From Bacillus sp. cl95 (GTDB taxonomy: Bacteria; Bacillota; Bacilli; Bacillales; Cytobacillaceae), in the NCBI RefSeq assembly GCF_900115925.1, contig NZ_FOYF01000001.1, positions 248,001 through 312,000 on the forward strand: a stretch of 64,000 nt of DNA, in the 5' to 3' direction. The translations under genes and the position numbers were made by a program. The notes below the pieces were generated by a model. The model had not been told where the DNA came from, ran no database searches, and saw nothing but the letters and a program-made list of their open reading frames with translations. This document shows positions 56,715 through 64,000 of this stretch, piece by piece; the first letter of the stretch is position 1, and every line of letters starts with the position of its first letter.

Positions 56715-58451
56715 TTAGAACAACTCCTTGCATTTAGACTGAATTTCGTGAGGAAGGAATGGATTTCCATCATATTTCAAGTGTTTTGTAATCTTTTCAG
56801 CATGTCCAACATTCATCTTCATGATGTTAGCTAACTGTCCAGTCGCATTGTTTTCTACAACTAGGACTTTCTTAGCTGAACGAACCAATGGAAGAACTTC
56901 GTCAGTTGGGAATGGATGGATCAAGCGGATTTGAGCATGATTCACTTTCATTCCTTCTGCTTCAAGACGGATCATTGCTTCTTCAATCGCACCACGAGTT
57001 GAGTTGAAACCAACGATTAATACGTCAGCATCTTCGTGTTTTGCATCTTTATGAACGGGTGTGTCAAAACGGATGTTTTCCACTTTACGGAAACGCTTAT
57101 CCATTTGCGCAATACGGTTGGCAGCTGATTCAGAAGGCTTTCCTGTCTCATCATGCTCAACCCCTGTTACGTGATGGATACCATTTTTCATACCAGGAAT
57201 AACACGTGGAGAAACGCCATCCTCAGTCACTTCATAACGCTTAAAGTAACCTTTATCAGGGTTCTCTGGAATCTCTTCTGTTACAAGCTTCCCACGACGA
57301 ATTTCAACTTTATTGAAATCAAGTGGTTCAACTGTTTGTTTACCTAAAGATAATTGAAGGTCAGTTAAAAGGATAACTGGACATTGATATTCTTCAGCTA
57401 AGTTGAAAGCTTCAGCAGCATCGTAGAATGCTTCTTGAACTGTACTTGGAGCCATAACGATTTTAGGAATCTCACCGTGAGTTCCATAGATCATAGCCAT
57501 CAAGTCTGATTGCTCTTGCTTCGTTGGTAGACCTGTAGATGGGCCTCCACGTTGCGTATCAACAATTACAAGCGGAGTCTCAGTGATACCTGACAAACCG
57601 ATAGCTTCCATTTTTAATGAAAGACCAGGACCTGCGGATGCCGTGATTGTACGAACACCAGCGTAGTTAGCGCCGATTGCCATTGTACATGCAGCGATTT
57701 CATCTTCAGTCTGAATAACTGTTCCGCCAAGTGCCGGAAGCTTCTTAATCAAATATTCCATGATTTCTGAAGCTGGCGTGATAGGGTATGCAGCCATAAA
57801 TCGGCAACCCGCAGCAACTGCACCTAAAGCGATTGCATCGTTCCCAATCATGAACATACGTTTTGTTCCGTCTGCTTTTTCAAGCTCCATTGTTTGAACG
57901 TTTGTGCCAAGTTGTTCTTTAATGAAGTCAAAACCTGCTTGGATTGCTTCCATGTTCTTATCTACAACTTGTTGACCTTTTCTGCCAAAGATTTCTTGAA
58001 CAACTTCTTCAAATACTTTGATGTCAAGATTCAATACAGCCGAAGTTGCACCGATTGCAACCATGTTCTTCATTAAAGAAGTACCTAGTTCAGTGGCCAT
58101 TTCAGTAAATGGAACCGCATACATAGTTGCTTGAGTATCTTCCGGTTTTACCGGATTAAACTTAGCATCAGCGATGATAACACCATTGCTGTGTAATTCT
58201 TTGTAGTTAAGATCGATTGTTTCCTGGTCAAAAGCAACAAGGATATCCAAATCGTCAGAAATTGAACGAACTTGTGATGTGCTAACGCGGATTTTATTGT
58301 TTGTGTGGCCACCTTTAATACGTGAAGAAAAGTGACGATAACCGTACAAGAAGTATCCTAAACGATTCAAAGCAATAGAAAAGATTTCCCCAGTACTTTC
58401 GATACCTTCCCCTTGCTGTCCGCCAACTTTCCATGAAAGTTGATTGATCAT
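56715..58451 (-). CDS. korA: 2-oxoacid:ferredoxin oxidoreductase alpha subunit (gamma-alpha fusion)
   Basis: A 578-residue fused subunit. The N-terminal gamma domain (about 1-180) begins VGGQQGEGIESTGEIF. The alpha domain has AYPITPASEIMEYL and GPGLSLKMEAIGLS and ends with a C-terminal VVENNATGQLANIM. It pairs with KorB. Two possible CcpA sites lie in the 288-nt upstream gap. Confidence 0.93.
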   Translation of the reverse strand: MINQLSWKVGGQQGEGIESTGEIFSIALNRLGYFLYGYRHFSSRIKGGHTNNKIRVSTSQVRSISDDLDILVAFDQETIDLNYKELHSNGVIIADAKFNPVKPEDTQATMYAVPFTEMATELGTSLMKNMVAIGATSAVLNLDIKVFEEVVQEIFGRKGQQVVDKNMEAIQAGFDFIKEQLGTNVQTMELEKADGTKRMFMIGNDAIALGAVAAGCRFMAAYPITPASEIMEYLIKKLPALGGTVIQTEDEIAACTMAIGANYAGVRTITASAGPGLSLKMEAIGLSGITETPLVIVDTQRGGPSTGLPTKQEQSDLMAMIYGTHGEIPKIVMAPSTVQEAFYDAAEAFNLAEEYQCPVILLTDLQLSLGKQTVEPLDFNKVEIRRGKLVTEEIPENPDKGYFKRYEVTEDGVSPRVIPGMKNGIHHVTGVEHDETGKPSESAANRIAQMDKRFRKVENIRFDTPVHKDAKHEDADVLIVGFNSTRGAIEEAMIRLEAEGMKVNHAQIRLIHPFPTDEVLPLVRSAKKVLVVENNATGQLANIMKMNVGHAEKITKHLKYDGNPFLPHEIQSKCKELF

Positions 58452-58588
58452 GACTTACACCCCTTTAGATACGTAAAGATATATGTAAAAACATTTTCTT
58501 AGATTAGTGTAGCACTTTTCCAAATAATTCACTAGAATCACGCCCGAGTAACACTCCGGCGCCTATAAGTATCTTAAATGGATGTGTA

Positions 58589-58602
58589 CTAAACGCTTTC
58601 AA
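58589..58602 (-). promoter_or_regulatory. Candidate CcpA (cre) site upstream of korA
   Basis: TTGAAAGCGTTTAG on the minus strand resembles the cre consensus WTGNAANCGNWNNCW, about 140 nt upstream of the korA start. Position and match suggest carbon-catabolite control, unproven. Confidence 0.5.
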
Positions 58603-58712
58603 TTCTAGACCTATGTGCCAAAAATTGCAACCCTTTATAAATAATTATTGTCTAAAATATGAATATTTTTTTATTTTCAAAAAATAGTTTGGTAGATTTC
58701 CTGTTTTTTTAA

Positions 58713-58725
58713 AGAAAGCGCTTTA
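58713..58725 (-). promoter_or_regulatory. Second cre-like palindrome
   Basis: AGAAAGCGCTTTA contains the palindrome AAAGCGCTTT central to many cre sites. It lies between the dipeptidase stop codon and korA, so it may be part of a weak terminator instead. Confidence 0.4.
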
Positions 58726-58738
58726 AATTAGCGTTTTT

Positions 58739-59668
58739 TTATTTCTTTTTTGTATATCTTTTCGCCATATTATCGAATAAAAAATTCTTTACTTGTATTT
58801 CAGAATAATATTTTTGAAGCTCATTAACCAAATTCATATAGTCTCCAGCCCTACTTAAATCCATTACTGTGTCATCTATGCCATCAAAGTCTGAACCAAA
58901 GCCAACATGATTTTCTCCTCCAAGCTCACAAATATGCTCGAGGTGTCTTAGAACATCGGTAATCGTTGCCTTTTTATGTCCTGAAAGGAATTCTGGCACA
59001 AATGTCAATCCCATTACACTGTTCCTCTCAATTATGGCTTCAATTTGTTGGTCATTTAGATTTCGAGGGTGTGGGCATAGCGAATAACAATTTGAATGCG
59101 AAGCAAATGGGTGATCTGCCCACTCAATGACATCCCAAAATCCTCGCTCTGACAGATGCGAAACATCACACCATGTATTTGTATCGTTCAAGAGGCGCAA
59201 AACTTCCATACCGAAACGGGTCAATCCCCCTGCCCTTTCCTCCATTGCTCCATCTGCTACATGATTGGAATCATTCCACGTTAATCCAACAGAAGATACT
59301 CCGAGACGAAGCAATGTTTTCAGCTTAACGATATCCCTCCCTATTGCATCACAGCCTTCAAGGGTTAAAATAGCCCCCACTTCATTTTCCTTTAAAGTAT
59401 TGATGTCCTTGCTATGACTAATAAACCTCATATTCGGATTCTTTTTTAAGATTTTTTCAAAGAAAATATCAACCATATATAAAGATGCATGAAATGATAC
59501 ATCTGGATGTATTGATGGGGATACGAATATGGCAAAACATTGGACCTGTACTTTCGCATTTACTAACTGACTTGCATTTACATGCAGTTTTGAAGAGTCG
59601 CTAAAATCTATCGAGGAATCTTTAAACATTTTATAAAGAACGTCACAGTGCGCATCAAATATTCTCAT
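58739..59668 (-). CDS. Membrane dipeptidase (renal dipeptidase family, M19)
   Basis: A 309-residue amidohydrolase-fold dipeptidase. Zinc ligands appear in FDAHCDVLY (His6, Asp8), the bridging Glu in LTLEGCD, and the histidines in FASHSNC and later. GFGSDFDGID is a C-terminal hallmark. No signal peptide is present, so it is cytoplasmic. The ATG at 59668 follows GGAGTGAGTGG. It lies between spoVS and korA, where B. subtilis has tdh-kbl. Confidence 0.92.
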   Translation of the reverse strand: MRIFDAHCDVLYKMFKDSSIDFSDSSKLHVNASQLVNAKVQVQCFAIFVSPSIHPDVSFHASLYMVDIFFEKILKKNPNMRFISHSKDINTLKENEVGAILTLEGCDAIGRDIVKLKTLLRLGVSSVGLTWNDSNHVADGAMEERAGGLTRFGMEVLRLLNDTNTWCDVSHLSERGFWDVIEWADHPFASHSNCYSLCPHPRNLNDQQIEAIIERNSVMGLTFVPEFLSGHKKATITDVLRHLEHICELGGENHVGFGSDFDGIDDTVMDLSRAGDYMNLVNELQKYYSEIQVKNFLFDNMAKRYTKKK

Positions 59669-59695
59669 TTCCACTCACTCCTCTTCTCAAATTTA

Positions 59696-59786
59696 GGCTG
59701 TTTTCGCATTGATTGTTGCTTTTACGAAAAATGAAACAACACGAATAGATTCTTATTTCGTGCCAACATGAGTTATGAAAAGAGCC
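59696..59786 (-). mobile_element. Internally deleted GGCT...AGCC element, copy C
   Basis: A 91-bp copy in reverse orientation to A and B: left end GGCTGTTTTCGCATTG, right end ..AAAAGAGCC. It retains the GAATAGATTCTTATTTCG stretch shared (inverted) with copies A and B but lacks about 90 bp of the body. Flanks CAAATTTA and TAAATATA match at 6 of 8 bases. Confidence 0.75.
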
Positions 59787-59792
59787 TAAATA

Positions 59793-59828
59793 TAAAAAGA
59801 GCCTGCTTGTCTAAGTTAGCAAGCAGGC
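59793..59828 (-). terminator. Intrinsic terminator of spoVS
   Basis: Stem GCCTGCTTG with its complement over a 10-nt loop and T5 on the minus strand. Confidence 0.85.
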
Positions 59829-59846
59829 AGTTTGAACTGAACTTTT

Positions 59847-60107
59847 TTATCTAGGCTCAATGATGAGTTTAATCGCTGTACGTTCTTCCCCATCGATTAA
59901 GATATCTGTAAAGGCCGGGATGCAGATTAAATCTACCCCGCTAGGTGCTACAAATCCTCGAGCAATCGCTACTGCTTTTACCGCTTGATTCAATGCACCC
60001 GCACCAATAGCCTGGATTTCCGCTGCACCTCTTTCGCGCAGAACTCCGGCAAGCGCACCAGCTACAGAATTAGGATTAGATTTTGCTGAAACTTTTAATA
60101 TTTCCAT
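59847..60107 (-). CDS. spoVS: Stage V sporulation protein S
   Basis: An 86-residue Alba-like protein, starting MEILKVSAKSNPNSVAGALA and ending IDGEERTAIKLIIEPR, nearly invariant in spore formers. It affects the onset of sporulation and coat/septation through an unknown, probably nucleic-acid-binding, mechanism. It follows ymdB as in B. subtilis, but a composite element now separates the two. A SigH-type promoter is visible upstream. Confidence 0.97.
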   Translation of the reverse strand: MEILKVSAKSNPNSVAGALAGVLRERGAAEIQAIGAGALNQAVKAVAIARGFVAPSGVDLICIPAFTDILIDGEERTAIKLIIEPR

Positions 60108-60186
60108 TCCTAGCTCCTCCTTGTATAATCCCGATCCCGCATGAGCATTTCATGAACTAATCAGGCATATATCATTCCACTGCTAC

Positions 60187-60217
60187 TATATTCACGGAAA
60201 TATCCACATATTCCGGC
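60187..60217 (-). promoter_or_regulatory. Candidate SigH promoter of spoVS
   Basis: On the minus strand GCCGGAATA (60209-60217) and GTGAATATA (60187-60195) resemble the SigH elements RNAGGAWWW and RNNGAATWW with a 13-bp spacer, one longer than usual. It lies about 80 nt before the spoVS start; B. subtilis spoVS is SigH-controlled. Confidence 0.55.
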
Positions 60218-60275
60218 TTGGACAAAAAAAGTAGAAGTATCAAGGAGTGATCATAGAATTACTCATATTATGACT

Positions 60276-60528
60276 GGCTGTTTTCGTAAAGTTTTTTGCT
60301 ATTTTAGGAGTGGTTGATTTCCACTCCAGAATGCTCGCTTTCCTTGGACAAGGGCAAATTCTTCTTGGGCGAGCGGGGTGGAGCCTCCTCGGCGCTACTC
60401 GCGCTTCTGGTGTCTCACGTGTCCCGCTGCTACCTCTGGAGTCTCGCACTTTCCATTCCATTCAACTTCTTTTAAACAAATTACGTTTTAAAATCTATTT
60501 GCAAAACAACACTCTTTTTGAATAGTCC
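60276..60528 (+). mobile_element. Composite, decayed GGCT-type element (copy E)
   Basis: Begins GGCTGTTTTCGTAAAG and contains the GC-rich body (GATTTCCACTCCAG..GCTCGCTTTCC..GGAGCCTCCTCG). It ends with a worn right arm (AAAACAACACTC) against the ymdB stop codon. It has the same layout as copy D at 48709. No clear target duplication remains. It inserts between spoVS and ymdB. Confidence 0.65.
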
Positions 60529-61326
60529 TTATGAATAGAATGGATGATTGTCGTTAATTAGGATACGTTCAATCTTTTTCGCCAACCCTGTTTTACGGTC
60601 AAGTTCAATAGAAACCGCACTAAGTTGGCTCGGACCTGACGTAGGCACTTCAAATCGAACAGGTAAAGCGGTTAGAAACCTCTTCAATACAGCGTCTCTC
60701 TCAACACCTAGGATTCCATCATATGGACCAGTCATTCCCACATCGGTAATGTATGCAGTACCTCCTGGAAGTATCCTATTATCGGCTGTTTGAACGTGCG
60801 TATGAGTTCCTACAACAGCAGAAACTCGTCCTTCCAAGTACCATCCCATTGCAAGTTTTTCACTGGTGGCTTCAGCATGGAAGTCAACAAAAATGAACGG
60901 TGTACGTTTTTTTGCCTCCTCCACCAACTCGTCTGCCTTTTTAAATGGGCAATCAATAGCAGGCATAAAAGTTCTTCCTTGTAGATTGATTACTGCAAGC
61001 TCAATATCATTCATCCTGATATATACAATTCCTGTCCCTGGTGTACCAGCAGGAAAATTAGCTGGGCGGACAAGGTATTTTGCTTTTTCAATAAACTCAA
61101 AGATTTCACGATTATCCCAGGCATGGTTTCCTAAGGTTACCGCCTGAGCTCCTACTTCTAAAAACTGACGGTAAATTGCCTCTGTAATACCTTTACCACC
61201 AGCTGCATTTTCACCGTTAATAATCGTCATATGGGGGCGATATTTTTCTTTTAGTTTCGGTACGTACTCTTTTACCATATCACGACCTGGAGAACCGACA
61301 ACGTCTCCTACAAATAATAAATTCAT
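60529..61326 (-). CDS. ymdB: YmdB metallophosphodiesterase
   Basis: A 265-residue calcineurin-fold phosphodiesterase active on 2',3'-cyclic nucleotides and needed for biofilm gene expression in B. subtilis. Metal ligands are seen in FVGDVVGSPGRD (Asp8), GNHAWDN and GTHTHVQTADN, with DFHAEATSEK. It is intact and full length although the element at 60276 reaches its stop codon. It is downstream of rny. Confidence 0.96.
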   Translation of the reverse strand: MNLLFVGDVVGSPGRDMVKEYVPKLKEKYRPHMTIINGENAAGGKGITEAIYRQFLEVGAQAVTLGNHAWDNREIFEFIEKAKYLVRPANFPAGTPGTGIVYIRMNDIELAVINLQGRTFMPAIDCPFKKADELVEEAKKRTPFIFVDFHAEATSEKLAMGWYLEGRVSAVVGTHTHVQTADNRILPGGTAYITDVGMTGPYDGILGVERDAVLKRFLTALPVRFEVPTSGPSQLSAVSIELDRKTGLAKKIERILINDNHPFYS

Positions 61327-61410
61327 GTAATTTCCTTTCTATACTGCATATATTTTAACATGCTCTAAGTTTAACACATTTCCCTCCATGTCTATCCAAT
61401 ATCAGACTCT

Positions 61411-61443
61411 AAAAAAGGAAAAGCGGTGCAAGATGCACCGCTT
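61411..61443 (-). terminator. Intrinsic terminator of rny
   Basis: Perfect 10-bp stem AAGCGGTGCA with 3-nt loop and a T-rich minus-strand tail, touching the rny stop codon. Confidence 0.85.
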
Positions 61444-63002
61444 TATTTTGCGTATTCAACTGCTCTTGTTTCCCTGATGACTGTAACCTTAATGTGACCA
61501 GGATAATCAAGCTCTTCTTCAATGCGCTTTCTGATATCCCTTGCAAGTCTATGTGCTGCCAAATCATCAATAGATTCTGGTTTAACCATGATACGAACCT
61601 CACGGCCAGCTTGAATCGCAAATGATTTCTCAACACCTTCATAAGACTCGGAAATTTCTTCAAGCTTTTCAAGTCGGCGAATGTAGTTTTCAAGCGTCTC
61701 ACTACGTGCACCAGGTCTAGCAGCAGATAATGCATCAGCTGCAGCAACCAATACTGCAATGATTGACGTTGGTTCCTTATCGCCGTGATGGGATGCGATA
61801 CTGTTGATAACAACCGGATGCTCTTTATACTTCGTAGCGAGCTCAACTCCGATTTCAACGTGGCTTCCTTCGACTTCGTGATCGATTGCTTTACCGATAT
61901 CATGCAGTAAACCTGCACGTCTAGCAAGCGTTTCATCTTCACCTAACTCAGCAGCAAGCAAACCTGATAACTGAGCTACTTCCATACTGTGCTTCAAGAC
62001 ATTTTGACCGTAGCTTGTACGGTATCTTAGTCGGCCTAGAATCTTGATAAGATCTGGATGTAATCCGTGGACGCCTACTTCGAAAGTAGTTTGTTCTCCG
62101 ATTTCTCGAATGTGTTCATCCACTTCTCGACGAGATTTTTCAACCATTTCCTCGATACGAGCTGGGTGAATACGTCCATCTTGCACAAGTTTCTCAAGCG
62201 CAAGTCTTGCCGTTTCACGACGAATTGGATCAAATCCGGATAAAATAACTGCTTCAGGAGTATCATCTATAATAAGATCGATTCCTGTAAGTGTTTCTAA
62301 CGTACGGATATTTCGGCCTTCTCGTCCAATAATACGGCCTTTCATCTCATCATTTGGAAGGTTGACAACGGAAACCGTCGTTTCAGCGACATGATCAGCA
62401 GCGCAACGCTGGATCGCAAGCGATAGTAATTCCTTCGCTTTTTTGTCGGATTCTTCTTTCGCACGGGTTTCGCTTTCTTTAATCATGACAGCGGTATCAT
62501 GTGCTAATTCCTGTTCGAGACGATCTAAAATGATCGCTTTTGCTTCGTCACGAGTCAGACTAGAAATTCTTTCAAGTTCTGTCTGCTGTGCACGTACCAT
62601 CTCGTCCACTTTGCTTTCCATCTCTTCAATATGCTGTTGTCTTTGGTTAAGAGAATCGTCCTTCTTTTCTAAAAGACTTTCACGTTTATTTAACGTTTCA
62701 TCTTTTCGGTCCAAATTCTCTTCTCTTTGTAGTAAACGATTTTCTTGCTTTTGTAGTTCATTTCTTCGTTCACGAACCTCACGTTCAGCTTCTGTTCGAA
62801 GCTTGTGAATTTCATCCTTTGCCTCTAACAGGGCTTCTTTTTTCGATGCATCTGCGTCACGTTTCGCATCTTCAAGAATTTGCTCTGCAGCACTCTTTGC
62901 TCCTGCAATTTTTGCTTCAGCAATGGATTTTCGGATAAAATAGCCAACAACTGCACCGACGAATAGGCCAAGCAAAATGGAGATGATTGTAATTGGTTCC
63001 AT
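61443..63002 (-). CDS. rny: Ribonuclease Y
   Basis: A 519-residue endoribonuclease that starts mRNA decay. Order: N-terminal membrane helix (about 5-22), long charged coiled coil (about 30-200), KH domain ([15 protein letters not shown] near 220-234) and HD domain ([12 protein letters not shown] near 365). It works at the membrane with the Y-complex including YmcA. The ATG follows GAGGAGGTG. Confidence 0.97.
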   Translation of the reverse strand: MEPITIISILLGLFVGAVVGYFIRKSIAEAKIAGAKSAAEQILEDAKRDADASKKEALLEAKDEIHKLRTEAEREVRERRNELQKQENRLLQREENLDRKDETLNKRESLLEKKDDSLNQRQQHIEEMESKVDEMVRAQQTELERISSLTRDEAKAIILDRLEQELAHDTAVMIKESETRAKEESDKKAKELLSLAIQRCAADHVAETTVSVVNLPNDEMKGRIIGREGRNIRTLETLTGIDLIIDDTPEAVILSGFDPIRRETARLALEKLVQDGRIHPARIEEMVEKSRREVDEHIREIGEQTTFEVGVHGLHPDLIKILGRLRYRTSYGQNVLKHSMEVAQLSGLLAAELGEDETLARRAGLLHDIGKAIDHEVEGSHVEIGVELATKYKEHPVVINSIASHHGDKEPTSIIAVLVAAADALSAARPGARSETLENYIRRLEKLEEISESYEGVEKSFAIQAGREVRIMVKPESIDDLAAHRLARDIRKRIEEELDYPGHIKVTVIRETRAVEYAK

Positions 63003-63314
63003 CGTTACACCTCCTCTTGCTATGAACTTTTGTTACATTTTTAAGTGTCGGCATGTATATTGTTGAAACTCAACATACAGCAAGCACTACGGCTTTTAAG
63101 CATTGTAATTATTACGAAAAATGTAAAATATACATGTTAATTGTAAAGCTGAGCAAATACATTGTCAAGGGTAAGTACTTTTGGCTTTTTTAAATATTTA
63201 GAATTCTGCACATTCCTACAAACGCAGTCGCTTTTTAGCTTCAGATATATTATTGAGTTGTTCTTTTCAACTACATTGTTGATCATTGACTTTAACAGAG
63301 ACAATCATATAAAC
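63003..63314. other. Intergenic region between rny and recA
   Basis: About 310 nt of AT-rich sequence with no gene in any frame that I can support. The rny promoter must lie here; no clear elements are marked. Confidence 0.5.
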
Positions 63315-63349
63315 AAAGGGCAAAGCCGTTATAACAGACTTTGCCCTTT
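63315..63349 (-). terminator. Intrinsic terminator of recA
   Basis: An 11-bp stem (AAAGGGCAAAG with its complement) with a 13-nt loop, T residues following on the minus strand. Confidence 0.85.
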
Positions 63350-63372
63350 TGACCGGAAATACCCGGAAGATA

Positions 63373-64000
63373 TTAATCAATCAATTCAAATTGCTCGTCG
63401 TCTTCAGTCTCAGGTAGGGATTTCTCCTCATCCAAACCGTAATGTTCACGAATCTTCTTTTGGATTTCAAGAAGAACAGAAGGGTTCTCTTTCAAGAAGA
63501 GTTTTGAGTTTTCGCGACCTTGGCCAAGTCGTTCCTCATTATAAGAATACCAAGATCCACTCTTTTGCACGATATCTAGCTCTGATCCAAGGTCGATCGT
63601 TTCGCCTTCTTTAGAGATTCCTTCACCGTACATGATATCTACTTCAGCTACACGGAAAGGAGGAGCTACCTTATTTTTGACAACTTTGATTTTTGTCTTG
63701 TTACCGACAATGTCTGTACCTTGCTTTAATTGCTCTGCACGGCGAACTTCAAGTCGAACAGTTGAATAGAACTTCAATGCACGTCCGCCCGGAGTTACTT
63801 CAGGGTTACCAAACATAACGCCGACTTTTTCACGGATCTGGTTGATGAAGATAGCAATAGTCTTAGACTTATTAATGGCACCAGATAACTTACGTAATGC
63901 TTGAGACATTAAACGCGCTTGTAAACCAACGTGAGAATCTCCCATTTCACCTTCGATTTCAGCTTTTGGTACTAATGCAGCTACTGAGTCAATAACAAGA
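63373..64000 (-). CDS. recA: RecA recombinase (C-terminal part, runs off the window)
   Basis: The C-terminal about 209 residues of RecA. Visible: [13 protein letters not shown] at the window edge (Walker B), [20 protein letters not shown] (loop L1), [17 protein letters not shown]-type L2 region with GGRALKF, and an acidic C-terminus (PETEDDEQF). RecA forms filaments on single-stranded DNA, catalyses strand exchange, and triggers LexA cleavage. The N-terminal part and promoter lie beyond 64000. Confidence 0.97.
   Translation of the reverse strand, partial: LVIDSVAALVPKAEIEGEMGDSHVGLQARLMSQALRKLSGAINKSKTIAIFINQIREKVGVMFGNPEVTPGGRALKFYSTVRLEVRRAEQLKQGTDIVGNKTKIKVVKNKVAPPFRVAEVDIMYGEGISKEGETIDLGSELDIVQKSGSWYSYNEERLGQGRENSKLFLKENPSVLLEIQKKIREHYGLDEEKSLPETEDDEQFELID

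Overview
This window is a stretch of a low-GC, endospore-forming Bacillaceae chromosome. The gene order is that of the Bacillus subtilis recA-to-lexA region, read in the opposite direction. Reading from the right end, it runs recA, rny, ymdB, spoVS, korAB, miaB, ymcA, cotE, mutS, mutL, miaA, hfq, spoVK, hflX, ynbB, glnR, glnA, then lexA, yneA, yneB, ynzC, tkt, sirA, yneF, ynzD, ccdA, yneI, ccdC and yneK. Spore genes (cotE, spoVS, spoVK, sirA, a germinant-receptor operon) confirm a spore former. A Peribacillus/Bacillus-type genome fits best, but the species cannot be named from sequence alone.

Against that backbone, the accessory blocks stand out. (1) Positions 1-7,650 are not part of the conserved order. 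They hold a surface-type cluster (a small beta-rich protein, a protein made of 50-residue tandem repeats coupled to a GT4 glycosyltransferase, two divergent DUF4183 proteins and a sugar-nucleotide epimerase), a secreted glycerophosphodiesterase with foreign-looking base composition, degraded DNA, and a selenocysteine tRNA gene (selC) at the boundary with the conserved block. (2) A heterodimeric ABC exporter and an acetyltransferase sit inside the yneF-ynzD interval. (3) A germinant-receptor locus (A, C, a small D-type subunit, two B subunits and a third convergent B) sits between hflX and spoVK. (4) mreBH sits between mutL and miaA. (5) A block between mutS and cotE holds ppaC, a lipoprotein/ATP-grasp/DUF350 operon, a potassium channel coupled to a kinase-like protein, a secreted phosphodiesterase and a VOC-fold protein.

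Functionally the conserved blocks cover SOS control (lexA/yneA with three LexA boxes, recA), mismatch repair (mutSL), nitrogen control (glnRA with two GlnR operators), tRNA modification (miaA, miaB), RNA turnover (rny, hfq, ymcA), carbon metabolism (tkt, korAB) and sporulation.

Two kinds of non-coding structure deserve attention. First, there are arrays of a degenerate repeat with a strict 21-nt period at three unrelated intergenic loci (about 21.81, 43.0-43.2 and 55.6-55.7 kb). Second, there is a family of roughly 181-184-bp non-autonomous elements that start GGCT, end AGCC and are flanked by 8-bp target duplications (26.76, 35.50 and 55.38 kb), with deleted or composite relatives at 48.71, 59.70 and 60.28 kb. 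No transposase is present in the window.
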